A stretch of 64,000 bases of DNA from Epithemia pelagica (Eukaryota; Bacillariophyta; Bacillariophyceae; Surirellales; Surirellaceae), in assembly GCA_946965045.2 (NCBI GenBank), contig OX337238.1, positions 1,116,001-1,180,000 on the forward strand, in the 5' to 3' direction. The notes beneath the pieces were generated by a model. The model made no database searches and was not told the origin of the DNA. It was given only the letters and a program-made list of their open reading frames with translations. Position 1 is the first letter of the stretch, and the number at the start of each line of letters is the position of its first letter. Below are positions 10,520 through 21,117 of this stretch, one piece after another. Made by a program: the position numbers and the translations under genes.

Positions 10520-13046
10520 ACTGAATGTACTTCGTCTCTATTATCTCTATTCTTGCAAGCTGGGCGAAATGCGTCGATTTGGGAAAAACAAGGTAGTTGG
10601 AGTGTGGGTGTATAGATATGCTCGCAAGGACAAGTGGACACCGGTCATCACGATGGTCCCGAAAACGCCGAGAGGCCTCGAATTCAAGCGGAAAGTCAGT
10701 GCATATGGGTAGTCCTATTATTCCGTGATTTACTTGTCCAGTTCTCTTGTTTCTGGGACTAGTTTGGCTGACGACAACTTTCTTTGTGATGCACAAGACT
10801 TGATGGCTGGTGCATATGACCATAACATTAGCATACAATCTACATCGGAAAAAGTACATGGTAATTCGATGAAAGACACTGATGACAATCTCTAGAAAGA
10901 ACTCAAGGTTCCGTCTATGGGAAGCGGGGCATCCCCTGGACCCTTCGTGCGAGGGGAGAGCCCGTAGCAAGAAGCAGCGACTCAAAACCTGGGAACACAA
11001 GGCGATTGCTCAAACCCGTCGCTGCCGGATTGGAGCTCTAAAAGAACTGTGATGAGAAATGAAGGCAAAGAAGAGGAGGCCTTAGGAGAAATGGTTGGAG
11101 TACTCGTACTTCAAAGGATGAAGTTACAAGGCTGCTTTGACAAGCCGTTCAAGAAAAGATCTACTCCTAGGCGTCAGAACTTCTTCGCGATGGAATGTTG
11201 TCGAAGTCGAGAAGGATTTTAGCCCACCTGCTAGGTAGCCGGTAGGCGTTTCAGAAGCCCCCCGATACCTGAGAATGAGAATGATCGATGAGTATGGGAT
11301 CTGGACGTTTTCTTTCTGATTTGTTTGACCCAGAGTGATTGAAGAGAGGTAGCTCAATGCGGCATGTGTTACTTGGTAGTATGTGGGTAATGCTTGGTGG
11401 TCGCTGGTCTAAGCACGTGACAGCGACGAAGAAGAGTCCAGGTTGCAGCAAGACAGCACCAATTGAACACTAGCACTCAGTTTGTGGACTCTTTCTGATC
11501 GATCTTAGTTGGTAATTATATCATCTCTTCTACATCCCGGTCACGCCCATCTCTTGGCTTGCACTCTAGGCCAATAAAACTGAAGACAAAACTTACCGAC
11601 ATGGTCAGGTTCAGGGTTGACCATTATAGTTCTTGTACCTTCTACCCTTGAATAACAAAATTACTTCAGAGAAAAAGGGGTGATTTTTTGCCCGCATGCA
11701 GATTTAGTCTCGCAGTCCAGTATTTATCCGCCTAGCATATCCCTCTTCCTGTTTGGTTCATCTAGGGGCCCCGGTATCCGGTATTCTCAGATGGGGGTTC
11801 ATTTCCACAATACAGGCAAAACTCGTCAGCCGCCATAACATGAATGGAGAAGGGCGGGCAACACACTACAATATCAGCAACAACTATCACACCACTACCA
11901 ACTACGAGTACAATACTCTACGTACAATAATTAACATTGTTAAAAAAAGGAAAAATCGAAATATTTTATGAAAATGTCAAAAAATGTATAAAATCCATAA
12001 AATACGTCGTAGTTTTCGGTTTTGACCCAACGCATTTTATTGCAGGAATGGGGTTGCAGGTTGCATGTTGCATGGCCCAAGGGAGCTGCCTGAATCAGGG
12101 CATGGGATGAATGATGATGACTTCTGAGAGCAACCGTATCCCTTATCTCTATTGTCCGGCCAGAGCTGTCCCGACCATAGAGGAAGGACGACTTTTCCCT
12201 TCAAATCAATCCATCCCTTGAGGAAAGTCACAGGCGACAGTTTGTGGTCGTTGGTGTTGCGCTCAAGCGAAATGAAATTCGTCCTCCGTACTGCCACAGA
12301 GTTGATCCTCACTGCTTTGAACATCATGACGTCGTAGGAACCAGGAAAATAAAAACATCTCAGCACCGTAAATCTTCTAAAAGATGCTTCGATCAACTAT
12401 TTGTCTGTCACATCAAATATGTCCATGTCATTGGACCCAAAAAATCTCAATTCTTACTCAATGTGTAGAAAGTCGGCGTATCGAACATCGGATGTTATAA
12501 GTTATAAAATATAAAAGGAGTAATGGGGAATGCGGACCCGTCACCTGTCATTGGTTTGGTTTTGGTTGGTGTGTCTGTTGTTGGTCCAGCATCCGACATC
12601 CGACATCCGACATCCGACATCTCGAATCTCGACATCTCGACAATCGGCAGTCGGCATCGGCAGGGGAATTATTGTGAATTGTGAGCGAATGGTCTGTATA
12701 TTTTCTTAGTGCACCTGTTGAAGACAAAATATATCAGAAATAAATGAAGAATATCTCTTGGAAAAAAGCTTTGAAAAATTTATTTAACAAGAGTGATTGT
12801 CTGGTCGTTTGGTTGGGAGTGCATGGGCACACATCCAAGATTGCCCACATTTTGCAAATTTTGGTGACACCTCGTATCTTCGATCTGTGCCTCACCAGCT
12901 TTTTGTTCCTTGCCCAGGCAACTGAGCTCAGAAGGAACGATCACCTGTATCTTGAAGAGGAATATTGGATGGGTTTGCTGGCTTCCACAACTCTGTAGCA
13001 AAGCGTCCCACCAAGCCAAAAGAGAAAGGACACCGGTTACCGGATC
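10520..13046. other. 2.5 kb without a convincing gene
   Basis: Only weak frames. A minus-strand frame at 12037-12396 (no ATG at its 5' end) has a protein-like composition and could be a decayed exon. Plus-strand 12744-12998 has no recognisable content. An A/T-rich stretch lies around 11930-12010 and a heptamer repeat at 12591. I see no tRNA or snRNA signature. Confidence 0.4.
12591..12621. repeat. Short tandem heptamer repeat
   Basis: Four consecutive copies of the heptamer ATCCGAC, followed by degenerate ATCTCGAC-like units up to about 12640. A minisatellite in intergenic DNA. Confidence 0.8.
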
Positions 13047-13532
13047 ATGAATGTTGAGACCACGACAATGAACAAACGTCGCGTTCTGAGATTACCCACG
13101 GATGCACGGTGTTGCCGCTCTTCGTCGTCAAGTCCCAATGTATTTGATCGATGGAACGAGCGGTCATCGCCGTCCTATTCTGCCGCTGGGAGCGAGTCCC
13201 CTAGAAACAAAAAAAGCGTTCGATTTGCTACGGACGCATGCGGAGGGCCGTTGTGCCAGTTCCATGAAATCTCATTGGACCACACGCAAGATCGTGACCA
13301 TAAGATCAAAAACGATCAAGAAGGCGACCTTGAGTGCACAATTCGTCCACGCTGCGACGAAGATGAATCACAGTTCTCTACGAAGATGGAGAAATCTCAG
13401 CTCCACATGATTGACAGCCCAAGTCTACTGGATTGGTTGCGAATGGTCGCTACTGAAGAAACCAAATGCAGCACACCGTGGGACGCACCATCATTAGTAG
13501 GGTATAAGCAATCAAGAACACTGGATGTCTAA
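13047..13532 (+). CDS. Small hypothetical protein with PP1-docking-like motif
   Basis: 161-aa frame from ATG 13047. No family recognised. It contains KKSVRFA (residues about 54-60), which fits the RVxF docking consensus by which regulatory subunits bind protein phosphatase 1. The segment before it is Ser/Arg-rich and basic, as is common in PP1 regulators. The C-terminal part holds a hydrophobic/aromatic patch (SPSLLDWLRMV). The protein is small and soluble with no signal peptide. Element 1 inserted only 37 bp past its stop codon, so its terminator or 3' UTR is probably displaced. Phosphatase binding is inferred from the motif alone. Confidence 0.5.
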   Translation: MNVETTTMNKRRVLRLPTDARCCRSSSSSPNVFDRWNERSSPSYSAAGSESPRNKKSVRFATDACGGPLCQFHEISLDHTQDRDHKIKNDQEGDLECTIRPRCDEDESQFSTKMEKSQLHMIDSPSLLDWLRMVATEETKCSTPWDAPSLVGYKQSRTLDV

Positions 13533-13569
13533 GACGCGTCAGCTAATGAAGAGCCATGCGATTCTTTGC

Positions 13570-14327
13570 TGTTAGGATTCTCACCGAAAACTAGGTGGTG
13601 AAACCTACAACTCATCGAATGATGCTAGTATTTTATGGCATCCGATGACATTTTCCTAAAAGTGAGAAAAGAATGTCGGCATGCTCGCGAAACTATAAAT
13701 TTGGCCACGGCATGCTCGCAGTGCACGCGTTATCGGCGACCGCTCGGATATTAACTATGGCCCAACACGTGCGCGCCCAAAACTATCAAGTGCGCGCCTC
13801 TACTATCCGAGTACGCGCATCCACGATTCGACCTAACGGTCTATATAATCAAAGCACGAATCACGATCACGCGAGACCATAACTCTGTTCCCACAAATCC
13901 AAGAATGCAAACAGCAACGCGCCCAGGACAAGACTTATACCACGACAAAGCAAGAGCTGTTGCATCCCATACATGTTATCCATCACCCTATACATTCAAT
14001 ACACACCAATGCCGGTCTACTCCAACCAGTGAGGACCTATCACACCAGATCCATGGCCGTATACAAGAGCCAGGACTTCGGCACCATCAACCACCTTAGT
14101 TAGTAATCGTCTCACAATCAATAATATCACCATTTTAACACTCATCTTAAGACTAACCTCTTATCAGTGGACCGACTGCCCCCACCCACGGCGGACTTCG
14201 ACTTGCAACTCTTCTCTGACCCGTGGAGGATTGTTGTATCGGTTGGTGATTCAATTGTCGGCTCAGCGAGCCTTTTACCTATCCTACCTATCTGTCTAAC
14301 CCCTGTTGAATCGAGAGAAGTTTATCA
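13570..14327 (+). repeat. 5' LTR of element 1
   Basis: 758 bp starting TGTTAG and ending TTATCA. It contains a duplicated GGCATGCTCGC motif (around 13677 and 13711), several GTGCGCGC-type motifs, and a TATATAA at 13842-13848. The other three copies of this LTR in the window read TATGTAA there. Small open frames inside it are not believed to be genes. Confidence 0.95.
13842..13848 (+). promoter_or_regulatory. TATA-like box in 5' LTR of element 1
   Basis: TATATAA downstream of the GC-rich repeat block of the LTR. It is a plausible core promoter for the element, inferred from sequence only. The base making it a perfect TATA is unique to this LTR copy. Confidence 0.35.
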
Positions 14328-14341
14328 GATTAACAGTCTCA
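14328..14341 (+). other. Primer-binding site of element 1 (tRNA-Asn anticodon arm)
   Basis: GATTAACAGTCTCA directly follows the LTR. Its reverse complement contains CUGUUAA, a 7-nt anticodon loop with U33, anticodon GUU (Asn) and A37, plus stem bases on both sides. That fits priming by an internally cleaved tRNA-Asn rather than by a tRNA 3' end, as Drosophila copia does with half of tRNA-iMet. Elements 2 and 3 have the same 13-14 bases. Confidence 0.7.
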
Positions 14342-14365
14342 TCGTTTATTTCCGAGAAGCTTTCG

Positions 14366-15121
14366 ATGTCTCACGACGATTCCAACCTCTCTATTCGACA
14401 CATCTTTCATTCCTTCCAACAAAGCGGGGAGGAACTCCATCCACCCGTGGCCCATCCGGGCGAGCCCTTGGTTGAAACTCCGAAACAGACCCCGACTCAG
14501 GCCAGTGCTCCGAATCCCTTCCAGACCCCGGACCAAGTGGTCCAGCCTCCTTCGATCCCGACTCAACCTTCGACTCCGCCTCGCCGTTTGAACCCTACTC
14601 GCACCCGACGTACGAGCCGTCTTCTTACTGCACATATCCGACACTTCCGCGAGCCGACTGAGTCGACTACCGACCCCGACGTGATCCGTTCCACAACCGA
14701 ACGCGAGATAGATTTCCAGTCCGTCCAACCCGTGACTGACCTTGAGGACATCCAACAACTTCTCGACCTCTTGAACCAGTGCTCGAGACGCCGTTTCATT
14801 GTCCAAGCCCTGTTGGGCAACCCTGTGGAACCCATCCGTATTCGATTCATCTCCTTTGAACGTCCAACCAACTACTTCCACACCATCTGGATCGTCAACT
14901 CGACGACGAATCCGCTACCTACCCCGACTACTCGTCTCGACGAGTACGTCTCCTTTGTTCACGAGATCCATCTCTGCCAGGATTTCCGTGCGACTATCTA
15001 CCCTCTCTTCACTCAACACGTGAACCACTTGTTGGAAGACGACGACGTTGAAGAACTAGCCACTACAGTGACCGATTCCGCATCTCGTCTTCAGTACCGA
15101 GCCGAAAGTGACCAAGAATAA
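14366..15121 (+). CDS. ORF1 of element 1, additional ORF of unknown function
   Basis: 251-codon frame from ATG 14366 between the primer-binding site and gag. The N-terminal third is rich in Pro/Gln/Thr, and a basic stretch follows (about residues 72-90, RRLNPTRTRRTSR). The C-terminal half is a predicted mixed globular region with hydrophobic segments and acidic ends (HLLEDDDVEE). There is no zinc knuckle, nuclease or envelope-like membrane segment, and I do not recognise the family. Both copies (here and at 48429) are fully open. I count 7 base differences between them, 4 synonymous and 3 replacing an amino acid (V/I, Q/P, Q/R), a slight excess of silent change. Its third positions look GC-rich compared with the polyprotein. 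It may be a nucleic-acid-binding accessory or gag-like protein; that is a guess. Confidence 0.6.
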   Translation: MSHDDSNLSIRHIFHSFQQSGEELHPPVAHPGEPLVETPKQTPTQASAPNPFQTPDQVVQPPSIPTQPSTPPRRLNPTRTRRTSRLLTAHIRHFREPTESTTDPDVIRSTTEREIDFQSVQPVTDLEDIQQLLDLLNQCSRRRFIVQALLGNPVEPIRIRFISFERPTNYFHTIWIVNSTTNPLPTPTTRLDEYVSFVHEIHLCQDFRATIYPLFTQHVNHLLEDDDVEELATTVTDSASRLQYRAESDQE

Positions 15122-15435
15122 GTAATTTTACGTAGTTTCTACACCAAACCAGACACAAGACCGAGTTCCGCACATCCGGGTACCCTTGGTCGCACAACAC
15201 GCCACACATTCCCGTCAAATCGCGAAAATTCGGCGAAAATTTGTTGAAACTCGGCGAAATTTTGTCGGAATCAACGGAAATTTCCAGGAGTCGCACATCA
15301 CAACACACATCCGGGTATCACATACGTGGTACATACGTGGCACACGTGGTACATCCGGGTTCACACCACATCACACATTAAATAAACCACATCACACCGC
15401 ACATTAAATAAACATCGAACCAACCAAATAACATC
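15122..15435 (+). other. Repeat-rich leader between ORF1 and gag
   Basis: 314 bp without an ORF. It holds imperfect repeats of CGGCGAAAATTTG, of ACATACGTGG/ACACGTGG, and of CACATTAAATAAA. The polyprotein ATG follows at 15436. Translation of gag-pol must therefore bypass ORF1 by a separate transcript, splicing, reinitiation or an internal ribosome entry site; the sequence does not show which. Confidence 0.6.
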
Positions 15436-18400
15436 ATGGAAGCGACACCTCCCAAGACACCGTTTACTCCTCCTGAGGACAAGTCAAGTCATATAACCAA
15501 CCAAGATCTCTTCGACCATATAACTAAAGGCATCTTTGGTTGTAATGATGAACGAGCCCAATCACTTCAAAAGTGGATGCGACATCATGGTTTTGAACAT
15601 ATCCTTCATGTCCTCGACCATGTTGCAACTGATCCCGAGGAGACACTCAAGGATCTCATGCAATACAAGGTTGGAAAACAAGTCAACGACCTACAGACAA
15701 GTACAAGATTACAACTCAAACTAATGGCATATTGGTTACTACAACAACGGCAACTCCAACATGGAAAACTACCCCGTGCTACATGGATGAACCTCACGAG
15801 GGACCAATATGACGATTGGAGGATCAACACCGACTTTACCAAGTCTGGTATGAACCAAGACCCAGTTTCTCCTCTGAAATCACCTGCACACTCCGTATCA
15901 TCCCGATCTCCCACTACATCCTCTACAACATCTCAATCCACGTTAGATCTCTCTGCTTTCAAGAAAGGAACCAAAAGAGATGCAACAGCATTTGAATCAT
16001 TCAAAGACGAACGATACTTTGATTCATTTTGGCGTGTATTCAAATCAACTGCGAAAGCACAAGGATTGTCGAATGTTCTTGATTTCGATTATAAGGTACC
16101 CAAGGATGACGAATGCGCAGAGTTACTTTTCCGAGAACAACAAGTCTTTGTCTATTCTGTACTTGTACGTATTATCCAAACCGACCAAGGAAGAGCATAT
16201 GTTCGAGAACATGAACATGATGAAGATGCAAGAGCCGTCTTGAAGAAACTCCATGTCCTACACACTGAATCTGATCTAGCTAAGCGAGAAGTGTTACGCC
16301 TAACAAGCTACATTTCGAATCTTCGACTGGATGACTCTTGGCGTGGTACAACTCGTCAGTTTCTCCTACATTTTCAAGAACAGCTACGACTTCTGGATAA
16401 CCTTGTACCACTGTCGGATCGTATCCATGACCATACAAGGATGACCTTCCTTATGCAAGCTGTTGAAAAGGTACCTGATTTAAGACGAGTCAAGATCTTG
16501 GATAACGTTGTCAACACGAAATCTGGAGCCAAGTCTCTCTGTTATCAATCATATTTCCGCCTGCTTCTTGATGCTGCTTTTGACCATGACCAAGCTACCC
16601 GAACTTCTGCGTCTAACCGCCGTCGTCATGTAAAGCAACATGAATTTCAGTTGGATGAACCTTTTGAACCAGTGGAGCCCCCTGACTACCAGATCAACAA
16701 CACGAATATCCAATCCGAAAAGTCCCCAACTTCGTCGAAAATCAGCCTTCCAAGAGATGTATGGTTTAAACTCTCTGAAGAGGATCGGCAAATCATTGTC
16801 GACTTCAATAAATCCGTCCAAGATTCCCCGACAACTCCACGCAAGGTCCAAACACATTCTCTTGACATTGATCCTGAACCGGACCCTGATCCTGATGCCA
16901 ACAACATTGGTGATACCCATCAAGATGCACCAGAACAAGATCCATTCGATACATCCTCTGATCCGGTTACCCAGTTCGTACACCAGGCTATTGCATCGAC
17001 AGATATCAATCATCCAGCATCTGACCTCAGCAACATCTTGTCAACTTCTACGACAAAGTCAAGTCCTAAAGTCAAGTTCAAGTCTTCTGCTGATCACAAG
17101 CAAAAGGTTCATATGTCACGATATCTATTCTCCCGCAAATCCACCTTTTCTGGTAATCAACTCATCGATCGAGGTGCCAATGGAGGCCTTGCAGGATCTG
17201 ACATGCGTATCCTTGCCAAAACCGGACGTCATATTACCATCGTAGGTATTGACAATCATGAATTGACTGGCCTTCCAGTTGTTACCTGTGCTGCCAAGTT
17301 TGATACAAGTGATGGACCCATTATTGGTATCTTCAATGAGTATGCCCACTATGGAAAGGGTTTATCTATCCATGCCCCAGCGCAATTTGAACATTTCGGC
17401 CTATCTGTCGACGAACGATCCGTCAAGGTTGATGGCAAACAACGCATTACTACCCTTGATGGACGCGCATTGCCCTTACGAATCAAGGATGGCCTTGCAT
17501 ACATTCAATCTCTGGGAATCCCTTCTGATGACGATATGGATAAATATCCGCACATTGTGTTCACTTCACCCCATATCTGGGATCCTTCTGTACTTGACCA
17601 TACCCATCCAGACCCCCATCAAGACCCTGCACCGAACTGGACATCTGTGGAGACTGATGGTAGTATGGAAACGTACCCCTATGACCAATATGGGGAGTAT
17701 ACCGATCGCGTTGTATGCACTTTGAATCTCCTCCTTGATCTCCCATATGATCATGGCCCCGATACACCTTCCTTCTTTTCCATCTATGCTGATCAAGATG
17801 GCAACGACCCCACACTTCACGCGTCTGTCCACAAACTCTACAAGGAACAATACGACTGGAAGAAATTTCGCCCTTTCTTTGGGTGGCAATCGGAAGACGT
17901 AATCGCCGATACGTTCAAGCATACAACTCGTCATGGACACATTTCCTTTGACCAGGATACCTTGAAGAAACACTTTAAGGCCCGGAATCCTATCCTTAAC
18001 CTCCCACGACGGCATGAACCCGTTGCCACTGACTCCATCTTCTCCGACACCCCGGCTGTTAACCATGGTGGCAAGATTGCTCAGATTTTTGTTGGTCGTG
18101 ATACTTTGGTTACTGACATTTATGGTATCAAGTCTACCAAGCAATTCGTCAATACCCTCCAGGATAACATTCGTACACGTGGTGTCATGGAGACTTTGAT
18201 CAGTGATGGTGGTTCGTCACTTATTTCCCACAAGGTCAAGGATATTCTTCGCACCCTTCTGATTGGTGAATACCGTTCCGAGCCCTATCATCAACACCAG
18301 AACAAAGCTGAGAACCGCTACCAGACCGTTAAGCGTATGACCAATGCTATCATGAATGCCTCCGGTTGCCCTGCTTCTGCATGGTTACTTTGTTTAGAAT

Positions 18401-21117
18401 ATGTGTGTGACCTCCTCAATCACACTTCCTCTCCCACCCACTCTGGCCGCACCCCTCTTGAGGCTCTTACCGGTACCCCACCCGACATTACCCATCTCCT
18501 TTTCTTTCCTTTCTGGGATGAGGTCTACTATCGTGTCGACCCTTCTGAACCTACCTCCGGTTCTTACCCTTCGTCTCCCGACGAGAAGATTGGCCACTGG
18601 GTTGGTTTTGCCCACAATGTTGGTGATGCCTTTACTTGGAAGATCCTCACTGCCGACAACGTCATCATCTACCGTTCCGCTGTCCGTCGCGTTGCCTCCA
18701 CTACCCCCAACCTTCGTGTGGATATCTCTTCAGGGGAGGAGTCGCCGCATAAACCCACTGACAAGCAAGGTGACACTGTCTTTATTCGCAGCAGAAGTGA
18801 AGACCCATCCACATCTATGCCAACAATTGACTACGACGATTTAGTTGGACGCACATTCCTTTGTGACACTGAAGAGAATGGGGAGCGCCACCGAGCACGA
18901 GTAATCAAACGAGTTGTCGACCTGGAACAAGATGCAACCAAACAAGAAGATCGACTCAAATATATCTTTCGCAAGTCTAACTCCAATGTTGATGAGATGA
19001 TCTCCTACAACCAGCTCATGGAATACATTGAAAGGGATAATCAAGCCCAAACGACAGGGGATAGTCTCTTCCGATTCAGAGACGTTATTGCACACCAAGG
19101 ACCTTTGAACTCAAGCGACCCAGACTATAAAGGGAGTAAATATAATGTCCTTGTTGATTGGGAGACTGGGGAGACGACATACGAACCTCTATCTCTTATT
19201 GCAAATGATGACCCCATCACAGTCGCCATCTATGCCAAGAAAAATGGTTTGCTAGATCTACCTGGATGGAAACATCTCAAGTGATACGTCAAGACAAGCA
19301 AAAGACTCATTCGAGCAGCTAAACAATCCAGGATCAAACAAGTTTGTCGCTCTATCAAATACAAGTTTGGTTTCCAAGTACCTCGCACCTATGAAGAAGC
19401 AGTGGAACTAGACAAGCAATTTGGGAACACGAAATGGCAAGACGCAACAGAATTGGAACTCTCACAGATCCAATCGTATAACACTTTCAAGGACCATGGA
19501 AAAGCCAAGTTCATTAATGGGAAATTGGCCAATGCACCAGAAGGATATCATAAGATAAGAGTACATCTGGTCTTTGATGTCAAGCATGACGGAAGGCACA
19601 AGGCACGACTTGTCGCAGATGGACATCTCACCAAGGAACCCGTTGAGACCATCTATTCAGGGGTTGTCTCCATTCGCAACCTTCGCATTGCCATATTTCT
19701 TGGAACCATGAACGACATGGAAATATGGGGAGCAGATATTGGGAACGCATACTTAGAAGCATTGACAGGAGAGAAGATTTTCATCATTGCAGGACCAGAG
19801 TTCAAGGAGTTAGAAGGACATATCTTGATCATCTACAAGGCATTATATGGTCTCAAATCCTCAGGTGCTCGCTGGCATGACAAACTGTTTGATGTTCTCA
19901 TTGATATGGGATTTTCTCCAAGCAAGGCTGACCCTGATATTTGGATGAAGAAGGCTCCTGGAGAAGACTGTTATGAATATATCGCTGTATATGTTGATGA
20001 CTTAGCTATCGTTGCCATGGACCCTGAAGCTGTCTGCAAGATCTTTACAGAAAAATACAACTTCAAACTCAAAGGAGTCGGACCTATCGAGTATCATTTG
20101 GGGTGTCGTTATACCACAGATCCAGACGGTACACTTGTGTCTGACCCACGAAGGTACATCGAGAAGATGATGGATACCTATGAACGATTGTTCAATGAGA
20201 AACCCAAGAAAGCAAAGCCGCCAGTCATTGCTAACGATCATCCTGAACTCGATGACTCTGAGCTCTTAGATGAAGAGGGGACCCAGCATTTCCAGACTCT
20301 TATTGGACAACTGCAATGGCTAATTACCATTGGCCGTTTTGATGTTTTTCCTGCTACCATGACTCTATCAAGGTTCAGAGCTGCTCCAAGGATTGGTCAT
20401 TTGAAGCGAGCTAAACGCATCTATGGATACCTCATGTCATTTCCTGATGGGTCTATCAGATTCTGCACTGGGGAGCCAGATTTATCAGCTTTACCTATCC
20501 AAGAATACGATTGGAGTCGTACCGTATACATAGACGCCAAGGAACGTATCCCTGAGGACTGTCCAACCCCACTTGGGCGTTTTGTGACAACTATACATTA
20601 TGTCGACGCAAATCTCATGCATGATATGGTTACTGGGAAAGCAGTTACAGCCATCCTGCATTTTGTAAATGGTACACCCGTGGACTGGTACAGTAAGCGA
20701 CAAGCCACAGTGGAAACAGCCACGTATGGATCTGAATTTGTTGCCGCAAGGACTGCAGTTGATCAGATCACGGAGCTACGCCTTACACTCCGATACTTGG
20801 GAGTCCCTCTGCGAGAGAAGAGTTACATGTTTGGAGATAACTGCTCTGTCGTTATCAATAGCACCACACCACACTCAATCATCTCCAAGAGGCACCATCT
20901 CCTATCCTATCACCGAGTCCGTGAAGCTATCGCTGCAAAGTACGTCGCATTCTACTGGAAAGATGGAAAGACAAACCCAGCTGATATCCTCAGCAAACAT
21001 TGGGAATTCGCCGCAGTTTGGCCCATGCTCAGATCTTTGTTATTCTGGAGAGGAAAAATCCAGGAAAGTGATGAGGGAATTGACAATCCTCATTCGACAA
21101 ATTGTGGGGAGTGTTAG
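15436..21117 (+). pseudogene. Gag-pol polyprotein of element 1 (one premature TGA)
   Basis: 1,893-residue frame. Gag-like helical region about 1-450. Protease active site near residue 578 reads DRGANGG. Integrase core has Asp near 866 (VATDSIF), Asp near 924 (LISDGG) and Glu near 959 (KAENRY). The Copia RT has YVDD with the first catalytic Asp near 1521. RNase H region about 1690-1850 (TYGSEF..). The C-terminus reads into the first bases of the 3' LTR. A single C-to-T change makes a TGA at 19282-19284 (codon 1283) between integrase and RT; element 2 has an Arg codon (CGA) there. The remaining frame is open from 19285 to 21117. No CCHC knuckle in gag and no HHCC cluster before the integrase core. 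One full-length product therefore cannot be made without readthrough. Confidence 0.9.
21104..21111 (+). other. Polypurine tract of element 1
   Basis: GTGGGGAG immediately before the 3' LTR, a short G-rich tract in the position of the plus-strand primer. It overlaps the polyprotein C-terminal codons. Confidence 0.6.

Noticed and set aside
10407-11000. 197-codon minus-strand frame antisense to the ZNF598-like 3' end
   Set aside because: Partly a shadow of the real gene and without recognisable content.
12744-13019. Overlapping frames on both strands
   Set aside because: No motif, biased composition, and neither strand is favoured.
13673-14099. Open frames MSACSRNYKF.. and MQTATRPGQ.. inside the LTRs (repeated in all four LTRs)
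   Set aside because: They lie in LTR promoter sequence, have no domain, and are repeated only because the LTR is repeated.
16549-18144. Minus-strand frames within gag-pol of element 1 (also in element 2)
   Set aside because: Shadows of the polyprotein; identical in both copies only by descent.
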